Positions 1-5,898 of a stretch of DNA of 5,898 nt are shown here, piece by piece. The translations under genes were made by a program, and so were the position numbers. The DNA comes from an uncultured Clostridia bacterium (lineage in GTDB: Bacteria > Bacillota > Clostridia > HGM11514), in the NCBI GenBank assembly GCA_934489915.1, contig CAKSSZ010000102.1, forward strand, positions 1-5,898, given 5' to 3'. Each line of letters opens with the position of its first letter. Position 1 is the first letter of the stretch. The notes below the pieces were generated by a model that was not told the DNA's origin, made no database searches, and saw nothing but the letters and a program-made list of their open reading frames with translations.

Positions 1-504
1 ACCTTAGGGGGGATTGTGGGGCAAAATGAGGGGAAAATCCTGCAATGTACCTTTGCGGGAACGGTAACCGGGTCTTCTAATATCGGCGGAATTGCCGGGC
101 AAAATTTGGCAGACGGAGTCATTTCGGACTGTACCTCGCAGGGGGCAGTTTATGGGGAGCATTATGCCGGGGGCATTGTCGGGAAAAATCTGGGCAATGT
201 GATCAGCTGTACCAATAAAGGCGGTGTAAACACAGTGAGTCGGGAGGTTTCTGTGGATCTGGAAAAACTGGATCTGGAGCACCTGCGCACCACACAGAAC
301 CTGGCAGATGTAACTGACGTAGGCGGAATTGCCGGTTTTTCAGCCGGGATTTTGCAAAGCTGTACCAATGAAGGAAAGATTGGTTATGAGCGGGTTGGCT
401 ATAACATCGGCGGAGTGGCAGGGCGGCAGTCCGGGTATCTGGATAGTTGTCTGAACAAAGGAACTGTGCTGGGCAGAAAGGATGTGGGCGGAATTGCAGG
501 GCAG
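1..504 (+). repeat. First GLUG-type repeat block (six units)
   Basis: In-frame GG(I/V)(A/V)G cores lie at 7-21, 85-99, 169-183, 322-336, 409-423 and 487-501. Each of the first five is followed by a short strand, a Cys-containing turn such as SCTNKG, and a Gly/Val strand. Units are about 26 residues long. The third carries an extra segment of about 26 residues (EVSVDLEKLDLEHLR) before the next core. At DNA level the cores at 85 and 322 share the same 14 bases (GGCGGAATTGCCGG) and the core at 487 differs by one base, which suggests duplication or conversion. The sixth unit is interrupted just after GGIAGQ by the helical block. Confidence 0.85.
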
Positions 505-3027
505 ATTGAGCCTTACACCTCCCTGCAATATGACGGCAAAAATCTGGATTCTATCAACAGTCAGCTGAACCGTCTCCAAAGTCTGACAGACGGTCTTTTG
601 GATCGGGCGGATGATTACCGGATTAATGCCGCAGGTCAGCTGCGGAAAATTCAGAATTATACCAGTGAAGCCGTAGATGAAACAAAGGTGCTTTCTGAAA
701 AAACAGAGCAAAGCGCCAATCGGGAAATCGAGCAGATAAACGATACCTCTGCCCGCCTGACCGCAGCCATCAATCAAATGAGTGAGCAGTTGGCGCGGGG
801 AGACGATATCGCAAAGGATTTGAATGATTTTTCTTCACAGCTGCGTTCTTCTTTGGATAAGCTGGGTGATGCGGTGCAGATTGATACCGATCGGGCAGAT
901 CAGGCAATGGACGATTTGACGGCGGGTTTAGAAAAACTGGAGCGGGCAGGGAAGGAGCTTTCCCGTGCCCTGGTGACCTTCCGGCAGGTATTAAACGATG
1001 CGGAGGACATTAGCCAGGCAGCTAAGAATTTATTGAAAAGCATTGAAAATTTGAAGGATTCTCTGCAAGCCTGCCGCACGGCGGTGAAGGAACTGGAAAC
1101 GGTATTCGGGGAACTGGAACAGGCGCTGCGGGATCAGAATTATGAAAAGCTTGCCGAGCTGTTTTCGGAAATGCGGACGCTATGCGGCACTATTTACAGA
1201 TCCTTGGGAGATGTGATTGATCATTTGGAACTGTTGAGTCAGGCGTTCAGTCAGTTGAATGACAGCCTGATTCATTGGGATTCCACCAGCCTGCTGCGCG
1301 CCATTCGGGATTTGGCCGATGTGATTTATGAAATGAACAGTGCAATGGTCAGCCTGCGAAAAGCGGTGCAGGGCTTCCGGGAGGTGCTGCAAGGAATTGA
1401 TTTTGATACACTGCAGGGGATTCCGGATGAAATCAGCTCTGCTATGATCAGTCTGGAGCATGGGATTACCACGTTAGGGGATTCTATGCTTGCCATGAGT
1501 AATATTTTGCAGGACTTGGGGCAAAAACCTATTTTATCGATTGATAAGATTGACAGCGAGGTGATGGACTCTATTGATCGCCTTCACGATAAAATAAAGG
1601 GAATTACAAAGGTGATGGAGCAGCTGCGCCAGGATACAGATGACGCAGCCAGCCCGTTGAACAGCGATTTGAAGGAAATTACCCGTCAGCTGCGGCGGAT
1701 GGTAGAGGATGTGACCGACGCTCTTCCGGATTTATCGGAGGATTTAGAGGATCGGTTTCAGGATGTTTCCGAAGAGGATACTGCTGCTCAAACCACCGGC
1801 AAGGTGGATCGGTGTACCAATTCCGGAGAGGTACGGGGAGAGGTGAACACCGGCGGAATTGCCGGTTCCATGGCGATTGAATATGATTTTGACCCGGAGG
1901 ATGATTTAACCGTTCGGGGGGATCGATCCAGTAATTTTTTATATACCACCCGTGCTATTATTCGCAGTTGCCGCAGCGACGGTACTGTCACCGGGAAAAA
2001 GGACGGTGTCGGCGGCATTGTGGGGAATATGGCATTAGGGTGCGTATTCAGCAGCCAAAGCAGCGGTCGGGTGACCAGTACCGGCGGAGACCAAGTCGGC
2101 GGAATTGCCGGGGTGAGTGAGTCAGTGATTAAAAATTGCAGCTCCAAGGCGATCTTGTCCGGAGACGACAATATCGGAGGTATTGTGGGCAAAGGCAAGC
2201 ATGTGAATCACTGCCGGGCAGCGGCAAACATTCTGGAGGGGGACGAAAACATCGGCGGGATCGCCGGAGAGGCCTCCGGAACCTTAGCAGAAAATTATTA
2301 TTGCGGTAACGCTGAAGGGGCTGTGGACTCCGTCAGCTATGCAGGCAAGGCGGAAAAAACCTCTTATGAAACTGTTCTTTCGATGGAGGGATCTTCCTTG
2401 TTCCGTACCTTCCGTGCGACTTTTTATTTGGAAGAGGAGCCGGTGGGAACGGTAGAGTATCCTTACGGGGGGAGTATTTCCGAAAATCAGCTTCCTACTC
2501 TGCCGGAAAAGGAAGGGAAATATGTGGAGTGGGAGAACGCATTTTTTGATCATTTGACCGGTGATATAGCGGTATATGCCTCTTATCTCCCTTATGTGAC
2601 TTCTATTGAAGGAAAAGAGCTGCGCCGTGACGGGCTGCCTGCTGTGGTATGCGAGGGGGAATTCAAAGACGGAACATCGCTGGATATGATTCCCTTGACC
2701 GGTGTAGAAGCGTCAGCCGAGGCATGGCAAATTTCCACCTCGGATGGATCTCCCATTCGCACCGTGCATTATCGTCCCCTCCATTCCAAACGGAAAATCA
2801 CGGTGCGCCTGGACTCGGACGGAAAATACAAAGTTGTCAAAACCGGCCGGGACGGCTCTTATTTGGTGTTTGACGGCGGAAAAGAGACGCTCCGGTTTTT
2901 AATCAAAGAAAAAACGCCTTTCCCTTTGTGGGGGAAAATTGTGCTGGGGTGTGCCGGCGGATTGCTTGCGGCTGGGCTTTTGCTGCTTTTTGTGATGAAA
3001 AAGCGGAATGGGAAAAAGACCGTTTAG
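1..3027 (+). CDS. GLUG-repeat, coiled-coil, membrane-anchored surface protein (5' end missing)
   Basis: The frame is open from base 1 and already inside a repeat (GGIVGQN), so the true start and any signal peptide lie upstream. The GTG at 16 is an internal Val codon and not a start. The visible 1008 residues divide as follows: six GG(I/V)(A/V)G-type repeats (about residues 2-168), a Gln/Leu/Asp/Glu-rich heptad-like helical block (about 174-599), five more repeats (about 600-770), and one module resembling the InlB B-repeat/Listeria-Bacteroides repeat (about 803-865; YPYGGSI, then W and DIAVYASY). A probable beta-rich stretch follows, then one transmembrane helix (about 980-999) and a basic KKRNGKK tail. 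The repeats match the GLUG motif pattern, with a conserved Cys (SCTNxG) in most units. The tail implies an extracellular protein held by a C-terminal membrane anchor. I see no LPXTG-type sortase signal. Adhesin or cell-surface scaffold is an inference; the ligand is unknown. Confidence 0.9.
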   Translation, partial: TLGGIVGQNEGKILQCTFAGTVTGSSNIGGIAGQNLADGVISDCTSQGAVYGEHYAGGIVGKNLGNVISCTNKGGVNTVSREVSVDLEKLDLEHLRTTQNLADVTDVGGIAGFSAGILQSCTNEGKIGYERVGYNIGGVAGRQSGYLDSCLNKGTVLGRKDVGGIAGQIEPYTSLQYDGKNLDSINSQLNRLQSLTDGLLDRADDYRINAAGQLRKIQNYTSEAVDETKVLSEKTEQSANREIEQINDTSARLTAAINQMSEQLARGDDIAKDLNDFSSQLRSSLDKLGDAVQIDTDRADQAMDDLTAGLEKLERAGKELSRALVTFRQVLNDAEDISQAAKNLLKSIENLKDSLQACRTAVKELETVFGELEQALRDQNYEKLAELFSEMRTLCGTIYRSLGDVIDHLELLSQAFSQLNDSLIHWDSTSLLRAIRDLADVIYEMNSAMVSLRKAVQGFREVLQGIDFDTLQGIPDEISSAMISLEHGITTLGDSMLAMSNILQDLGQKPILSIDKIDSEVMDSIDRLHDKIKGITKVMEQLRQDTDDAASPLNSDLKEITRQLRRMVEDVTDALPDLSEDLEDRFQDVSEEDTAAQTTGKVDRCTNSGEVRGEVNTGGIAGSMAIEYDFDPEDDLTVRGDRSSNFLYTTRAIIRSCRSDGTVTGKKDGVGGIVGNMALGCVFSSQSSGRVTSTGGDQVGGIAGVSESVIKNCSSKAILSGDDNIGGIVGKGKHVNHCRAAANILEGDENIGGIAGEASGTLAENYYCGNAEGAVDSVSYAGKAEKTSYETVLSMEGSSLFRTFRATFYLEEEPVGTVEYPYGGSISENQLPTLPEKEGKYVEWENAFFDHLTGDIAVYASYLPYVTSIEGKELRRDGLPAVVCEGEFKDGTSLDMIPLTGVEASAEAWQISTSDGSPIRTVHYRPLHSKRKITVRLDSDGKYKVVKTGRDGSYLVFDGGKETLRFLIKEKTPFPLWGKIVLGCAGGLLAAGLLLLFVMKKRNGKKTV
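520..1797 (+). other. Coiled-coil/helical block inside the surface protein
   Basis: About 425 residues are rich in Leu, Asp, Glu, Gln, Ser and Arg. They have repeated hydrophobic spacing (for example LDSINSQLNRLQSLTDGLL and LEKLERAGKELSRAL) and almost no Gly-rich repeat cores. Pro is scarce until near the 3' end (GIPDEIS, QKPIL, SPLNSD, ALPDLSED), and these positions may mark hinges between helices. The composition resembles long extracellular helical regions in Firmicute YhgE/Pip-type and tape-measure-like proteins, but this is resemblance only. A stalk or spacer is the most likely role. Confidence 0.75.
1798..2310 (+). repeat. Second GLUG-type repeat block (five cores)
   Basis: The block begins with the second half of a unit (KVDRCTNSGEVRG). 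Complete cores follow at 1852-1866, 2011-2025, 2098-2112, 2176-2190 and 2254-2268. The cores at 1852 and 2098 use exactly the same 14-base string (GGCGGAATTGCCGG) as those at 85 and 322. The unit starting at 1852 has an acidic insert of about 27 residues (including EYDFDPEDDLTVRGD) between its core and its Cys strand. The block ends in a degenerate unit (ENYYCGN) before the InlB-like module. Confidence 0.8.
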
Positions 3028-3046
3028 CCGCTGTTCGGCGGATTTT
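3028..3046 (+). terminator. Weak terminator-like hairpin after the surface-protein gene
   Basis: Directly after the TAG stop, CCGC (3028-3031) can pair with GCGG (3038-3041) around a 6-base loop, followed by ATTTT and then an A/T tract. The stem is short and the U tail only four bases, so termination efficiency is doubtful. No better terminator is visible before the tRNA promoter. Confidence 0.35.
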
Positions 3047-3062
3047 AAAAATTTTTAAAAAA
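3047..3062. repeat. A5T5A6 tract, copy 1 (upstream of tRNA promoter)
   Basis: AAAAATTTTTAAAAAA is identical to the string at 4078-4093. Both copies lie directly after the preceding gene and just upstream of a promoter whose -35 begins within CTTGC. The tract may act as an UP element or curved DNA, and its T run could also help weak termination of the upstream transcript. Confidence 0.5.
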
Positions 3063-3076
3063 TTAAGAAAAAATGC

Positions 3077-3105
3077 TTGCTTTTTTTGGCTGAGTATGAT
3101 ATAAT
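3077..3105 (+). promoter_or_regulatory. Promoter for tRNA-Ala (extended -10)
   Basis: A perfect -10 TATAAT (3100-3105) is preceded by TG one base upstream (3097-3098), which makes an extended -10. A 17-base spacer separates it from TTGCTT (3077-3082) as the -35, a 3/6 match to consensus. The expected start is near 3112, about 13 bases before the mature tRNA. An A/T-rich tract (3047-3074) lies just upstream and could act as an UP element. Confidence 0.75.
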
Positions 3106-3124
3106 CTTTCTTGTTGAAAAACTT

Positions 3125-3200
<76 letters not shown>

Positions 3201-3201
3201 A

Positions 3202-3240
3202 AAACCTTGCATTCCATCCGGCTGCAAGGTTTCTTTTTTT
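3202..3240 (+). terminator. Rho-independent terminator after tRNA-Ala, upstream of uppP
   Basis: A 9-bp stem AAACCTTGC (3202-3210) pairs with GCAAGGTTT (3224-3232) across a 13-base loop, followed by C and seven T (3233-3240). It starts one base after the tRNA CCA and ends 18 bases before the uppP ATG. The stem has only four G-C pairs and the loop is large, so partial read-through is plausible. Confidence 0.75.
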
Positions 3241-3258
3241 GAGAAAGGGGAGGGCTTT

Positions 3259-4089
3259 ATGTTGAATTTTGCGGAATTGCTCAAGGTGATTTTTTTAGGA
3301 ATCGTTGAGGGGATCACCGAATGGCTGCCCATCAGCAGCACCGGGCATATGCTGTTGGTGGATGAATTTTTAACCTTACATATGAGTGAAAGCTTTAAGG
3401 AAATGTTTTTTGTGGTAATCCAGTTAGGCGCCATTTTGGCTGTGGTTGTTTTGTTCTGGAATAAAATGTTTCCCTTCCGATTTCGGGAAAAGCCGGTGGT
3501 GCAAAAGGATATTTTACTGATGTGGCTCAAGGTGGCTGTTTCCTGCATTCCGGCGGCGGTGCTGGGCATTTTGTTTGATGATTTTTTAGAAGCACATTTT
3601 GGAAACGCCCCTACCATTGCGCTCATGCTGATTGTATACGGTGTTGCGTTTATTGTGATTGAGCAATGGAACAAGAACAGATCCCCTCGGGTAACTGAGA
3701 TGGAGCAGATTTCCTACCCGATCGCATTGATGATCGGTTTGTTCCAGGCGCTGTCTATGATCCCCGGAACCTCCCGTTCCGGTGCAACCATCGTAGGCGC
3801 GCTGCTGCTGGGGGTATCCCGTCCGGCTGCTGCGGAATTTACCTTTTTCCTGGCGGTGCCTACTATGTTGGGCGCCAGCTTACTGAAGCTTGTGAAATTC
3901 GGGTTTGTGTTTCAAACCGGTGAGATCATCGCCTTGTTGGTCGGGTCAGTCGTAGCCTTTCTGGTTTCTCTGGCTGCTATTCGGTTCTTAATGAGCTATG
4001 TGCGCCGTCATGACTTTAAATTGTTCGGTTGGTATCGCATTATTTTGGGGATTTTGGTACTTCTTCTGTTTTTCGGCAAAAATTTTTAA
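3259..4089 (+). CDS. uppP: Undecaprenyl-diphosphatase (UppP/BacA family)
   Basis: This 276-residue integral membrane enzyme removes one phosphate from undecaprenyl diphosphate at the outer face of the membrane. The C55 lipid carrier is thereby recycled for peptidoglycan and other wall polymers, and extra dosage gives bacitracin resistance in this family. The family motifs are intact: EGITEWLPISSTGH (residues 17-30, with Glu17, Glu21, Ser27 and His30) and PGTSRSG (169-175, with Arg173). Several hydrophobic helices span the chain, and the length is normal for the family. The ATG at 3259 is set by a strong GGGGAGG site (3247-3253) with a 5-base spacer, and it gives the usual short N-terminus before the first motif. 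No promoter is visible between the tRNA terminator and the start, so expression may depend on read-through from upstream. No clear terminator follows the gene. Confidence 0.96.
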   Translation: MLNFAELLKVIFLGIVEGITEWLPISSTGHMLLVDEFLTLHMSESFKEMFFVVIQLGAILAVVVLFWNKMFPFRFREKPVVQKDILLMWLKVAVSCIPAAVLGILFDDFLEAHFGNAPTIALMLIVYGVAFIVIEQWNKNRSPRVTEMEQISYPIALMIGLFQALSMIPGTSRSGATIVGALLLGVSRPAAAEFTFFLAVPTMLGASLLKLVKFGFVFQTGEIIALLVGSVVAFLVSLAAIRFLMSYVRRHDFKLFGWYRIILGILVLLLFFGKNF

Positions 4090-4125
4090 AAAAAGCTTGC
4101 CTAATGGGAGAGAATATAGTATAAT
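4078..4125 (+). promoter_or_regulatory. Promoter of the purine permease gene with upstream A/T tract
   Basis: A perfect -10 TATAAT (4120-4125) lies 17 bases after TTGCCT (4097-4102). Immediately upstream, and overlapping the uppP 3' end, is an A5T5A7 tract (4078-4094), which suits an UP element or intrinsic bend. The predicted start near 4132 leaves a leader of only about 32 bases. Confidence 0.75.
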
Positions 4126-4163
4126 ATTGTTGTAATTTTATTTTTGAAAGGGGTCGGAAAACG

Positions 4164-5513
4164 ATGGAAAAGCTTTTTAAGCTGAAACAGAACGGTACCA
4201 CGGTAAAGCGGGAAATTATCGCCGGTATCACTACCTTCCTGGCAATGGCGTACATTTTGGCAGTCAACCCCAGTTATTTCGGTGGGTTGGATGAAGCGCT
4301 GCGGGGGCCGGTATTTACGGCAACGGCCATTTCTGCTGCAATTGCAACCTTATGTATGGCATTTTTCGCAAATTATCCGGTAGCTTTGGCATCCGGGATG
4401 GGCTTAAACGCATTTTTTGTGTATACCGTGTGCGGCCAAATGGGGTATTCGTATGAGGTTGCTCTGACTGCGGTATTTGTGGAAGGCGTTATCTTTATGC
4501 TGCTTTCCCTGTGCAATTTCAGAGAAGCGCTGGTAAACCAGATTCCCAAAAATCTGAAATTGGGCATCACCGCCGGGATCGGCTTGTTTATTACGATTAT
4601 TGCATTGATTAACGCAGGGATTGTTGTATCAAATGAAGCAACCACAGTGGGGATCGGCAGCTTCAATTCTCCTCAGTTTATTCTGGCGCTGGCAGGCTTG
4701 CTGGTGATCGGGATCCTGCGGCATTTTAAGGTTCCCGGGGATATCCTGCTGGGTATTTTGATTACCTGGGGCTTGGGTATCTTAGCGGAGCTGGGCGGCT
4801 GGTATGTGGTCGATGTAGAAAACGGCGTTTATTCGCTGATTCCGCATTTCACCGGGTTACATATTGACGCACCGAAAATGTTCCAATTTGATTTTGGCTT
4901 TATTGCAAAAAATATTTCTCCCTTCCTGGTAGTTATGTTTACCTTCCTGTACACCGATATTTTTGACACGGTCGGAACCTTGATCGGTGTTGCGGAAAAG
5001 GGAAATCTGCTGAATGAAAAGGGTGAGCTGCCCAACGCAAAGGGCGCTTTGATGGCGGACGCTGTCGGTACAGTTGTGGGCGCTTGCCTGGGTACCTCAA
5101 CGGTAACCAGCTATGTAGAATCCAGTGCCGGCGTATCCGCAGGCGGCAGAACGGGCTTAACCTCTGTGACTACTGCTGTGATGTTCCTGCTGGCTTTGGT
5201 GCTGTCTCCGATTTTCCTGGCAATTCCGTCTTTTGCTACCACTCCGGCTATGCTCTTTGTGGGTCTGCTCATGTTAAGCGCCATCAAGAACATGGAGTTT
5301 GACGGAGACGTAGCGGATATGATCGGCGGTTTTGCAGCTGTGATCTTTATGCCCTTTACCTATTCGATTGCAAACGGCATTATGTTCGGAATGCTCTCTT
5401 GGGTAATCTTAAAGATCTGCACCGGCAAAATTAAGGATATTAAGCCTGTTATGTGGGTTTCTACCGCACTGTTTGTTTTATACTTTGTGTTGAAATTCAT
5501 GGGGATTTGCTAA
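4164..5513 (+). CDS. NCS2-family purine permease (AzgA/PbuG-like; adenine, guanine or hypoxanthine)
   Basis: This 449-residue polytopic membrane protein is predicted to import purine nucleobases by cation symport for salvage. It has the AzgA-subfamily signatures: an N-terminus with REIIAGITTFLAMAYIL (16-32), GMGLNAFF (78-85), the TM8 segment TDIFDTVGTLIG (264-275), and the TM10 segment GTSTVTSYVESSAGV (310-324) followed by GGRTGLTS (327-334). Acidic residues in TM8 (Asp265/Asp268) and TM10 (Glu319) sit where NCS2 carriers bind the base and couple the cation; this is family knowledge. Length is normal and no motif is broken. The start is supported by GAAAGGGG (4146-4153), 10 bases upstream of the ATG. 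Which purine it prefers (PbuG-like guanine/hypoxanthine or adenine) cannot be read from sequence. It has its own promoter and a strong terminator, so it is probably monocistronic. The leader is too short for a purine riboswitch. Confidence 0.94.
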   Translation: MEKLFKLKQNGTTVKREIIAGITTFLAMAYILAVNPSYFGGLDEALRGPVFTATAISAAIATLCMAFFANYPVALASGMGLNAFFVYTVCGQMGYSYEVALTAVFVEGVIFMLLSLCNFREALVNQIPKNLKLGITAGIGLFITIIALINAGIVVSNEATTVGIGSFNSPQFILALAGLLVIGILRHFKVPGDILLGILITWGLGILAELGGWYVVDVENGVYSLIPHFTGLHIDAPKMFQFDFGFIAKNISPFLVVMFTFLYTDIFDTVGTLIGVAEKGNLLNEKGELPNAKGALMADAVGTVVGACLGTSTVTSYVESSAGVSAGGRTGLTSVTTAVMFLLALVLSPIFLAIPSFATTPAMLFVGLLMLSAIKNMEFDGDVADMIGGFAAVIFMPFTYSIANGIMFGMLSWVILKICTGKIKDIKPVMWVSTALFVLYFVLKFMGIC

Positions 5514-5530
5514 AGGAATTGATGTTACTA

Positions 5531-5563
5531 AGGAACGTGCCCGGTTGGGTGCGTTCCTTTTTT
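5531..5563 (+). terminator. Strong rho-independent terminator after the permease
   Basis: AGGAACGTGCCC (5531-5542) pairs with GGGTGCGTTCCT (5547-5558) around a GGTT tetraloop. This is a 12-bp stem with two central G-U pairs, running into six T (5558-5563). It lies 17 bases after the permease TAA and is the clearest terminator in the window. Confidence 0.92.
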
Positions 5564-5567
5564 ATGG

Positions 5568-5593
5568 TTGCACCGCTTGACGGTGTAAAGCGG
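5568..5593. promoter_or_regulatory. Inverted repeats overlapping the -35 (candidate operator)
   Basis: Arms TTGCACCG (5568-5575) and CGGTGTAA (5581-5588) flank CTTGA and match at seven of eight positions. A second, overlapping dyad is CCGCTT (5573-5578) with AAGCGG (5588-5593), six of six. Both cover the -35 hexamer, where a repressor would block RNA polymerase. No U run follows, so this is not a terminator. The cognate regulator is not in the window. Confidence 0.45.
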
Positions 5594-5606
5594 CGTGTGG
5601 TATAAT
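5577..5606 (+). promoter_or_regulatory. Promoter of the CMD-like gene (extended -10)
   Basis: TTGACG (-35, 5577-5582, 5/6 match) and TATAAT (-10, 5601-5606, perfect) are 18 bases apart. TG at 5598-5599 gives an extended -10. This is the best-matching promoter in the window. The predicted start near 5613 leaves a leader of about 29 bases before the gene. Confidence 0.8.
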
Positions 5607-5623
5607 AACATTGAAGTGATTAT

Positions 5624-5632
5624 GGGAAAGGA
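5624..5632 (+). promoter_or_regulatory. Ribosome binding site deciding the CMD-like start
   Basis: The purine-rich GGGAAAGGA ends 9 bases before ATG 5642 and only 3 bases before the in-frame ATG 5636. The spacing favours 5642; starting at 5636 would add Met-Lys. Confidence 0.6.
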
Positions 5633-5641
5633 CTGATGAAA

Positions 5642-5898
5642 ATGAAGAAAATCACTCAAACCGCCGGCAGAGACGCATTGGGGGAGTTTGCTCCCGATTT
5701 TGCTCATTATAATGATGACATCCTGTTTGGCGAAAATTGGAATGCCGGTGGTATTGACACCAAAATGAGATGTATTGTTACGGTGGTTGCGTTGATGGCA
5801 CAGGGAATTACCGATTCTTCGTTGACCTATCATTTGCAAAATGCTAAAAATAACGGAGTCATCCGGCAGGAAATTGCGGCAATCATCACCCATGCTGC
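5642..5898 (+). CDS. Carboxymuconolactone decarboxylase-like protein (YurZ-type), 3' end missing
   Basis: The frame stays open to the window edge, giving 85 complete codons beginning MKKITQTAGRDALG. Features shared with the CMD/AhpD-like superfamily are an N-terminal segment with GEFAPDFAHYNDDILFGENW (14-33), a helix with the conserved basic position (Arg43 in TKMRCIVTVVALMAQG), and then TDSSLTYHLQNAKNNG (57-72) carrying the conserved His64, followed by IRQEIAAIITH. Where AhpD has a CxxC redox pair (7 and 4 residues before the His), this protein has Thr57 and Ser60, so thiol peroxidase chemistry of the AhpD kind is unlikely. YurZ-like members usually have unknown substrates. The full length is probably about 110-130 residues, so roughly the last third is missing. 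The start is ATG 5642 on ribosome-site spacing, with ATG 5636 as alternative. The gene has its own promoter and is separated from the permease by a strong terminator. Confidence 0.85.
   Translation, partial: MKKITQTAGRDALGEFAPDFAHYNDDILFGENWNAGGIDTKMRCIVTVVALMAQGITDSSLTYHLQNAKNNGVIRQEIAAIITHA

Noticed and set aside
16..18. GTG as the start of the large surface protein
   Set aside because: The frame is open from base 1 and codes for TLGGI, part of the same repeat core. No ribosome binding site precedes it, so the gene begins upstream of the window.
340..777. Minus-strand ORFs opposite the surface protein (this one and others at 1180-1461, 1788-2198 and 2284-2553)
   Set aside because: They are shadows of the long plus-strand frame, have no family resemblance, and lack promoters or ribosome sites I could identify.
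1..2310. CRISPR array or non-coding tandem repeats
   Set aside because: The repeated strings are irregularly spaced, vary at codon level and are always in the same reading frame, so they are protein repeats.
4090..4163. Purine riboswitch before the permease
   Set aside because: There is room for only about 32 transcribed bases after the predicted start, and there is no three-way-junction-like pairing or terminator.
5622..5636. Tiny leader peptide ATG GGA AAG GAC TGA overlapping the next ATG
   Set aside because: It has only four codons and no ribosome binding site. It lies about 9 bases after the predicted transcription start and overlaps the ribosome site of the real gene.
5528..5893. Minus-strand 121-residue ORF opposite the CMD-like gene
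   Set aside because: It runs antisense through a clear CMD-like coding frame, its promoter and part of the permease terminator. It shows no recognisable domain.

Overview
The window looks like chromosome from a low-to-medium GC Firmicute, most likely a gut-type clostridium (Oscillospiraceae/Ruminococcaceae-like). This is inferred from Gram-positive-style ribosome binding sites, near-consensus TATAAT promoters, U-tailed terminators, a tRNA with encoded CCA, and the protein families present. No species can be named from the sequence alone. All real genes read on the + strand.

Layout: (1) 1-3027 is the 3' part of a very large surface protein whose start lies outside the window. Its order is GLUG-type repeats, a roughly 425-residue coiled-coil block, more GLUG-type repeats, an InlB-B-repeat-like module, and one C-terminal membrane anchor. 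(2) 3028-3124 is a short spacer with a weak terminator-like hairpin, an A/T tract and an extended -10 promoter. (3) 3125-3200 is tRNA-Ala(GGC), followed by a hairpin terminator. (4) 3259-4089 is uppP (bacA-type undecaprenyl-diphosphatase), only 18 nt after that terminator and with no visible promoter of its own. (5) 4164-5513 is an NCS2/AzgA-type purine permease with its own promoter. It is followed by a strong terminator at 5531-5563. (6) From 5642 off the window edge is a carboxymuconolactone decarboxylase-like (YurZ-type) gene with a strong extended -10 promoter whose -35 is overlapped by inverted repeats.

The genes do not form one functional pathway. They read as neighbouring small transcription units: a surface adhesin or scaffold-like protein, a tRNA, lipid-carrier recycling for cell-wall synthesis, purine salvage uptake, and a small oxidoreductase-like or hydrolase-like enzyme of unknown substrate. 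I see no CRISPR array, insertion sequence, phage module or toxin-antitoxin pair. The most distinctive object is the surface protein, in which the long helical block is placed inside a single GLUG-type repeat rather than between repeats. The other points of interest are regulatory: the tRNA-terminator-uppP arrangement, two promoters sharing an A/T-tract plus CTTGC architecture, and the dyads over the last promoter.
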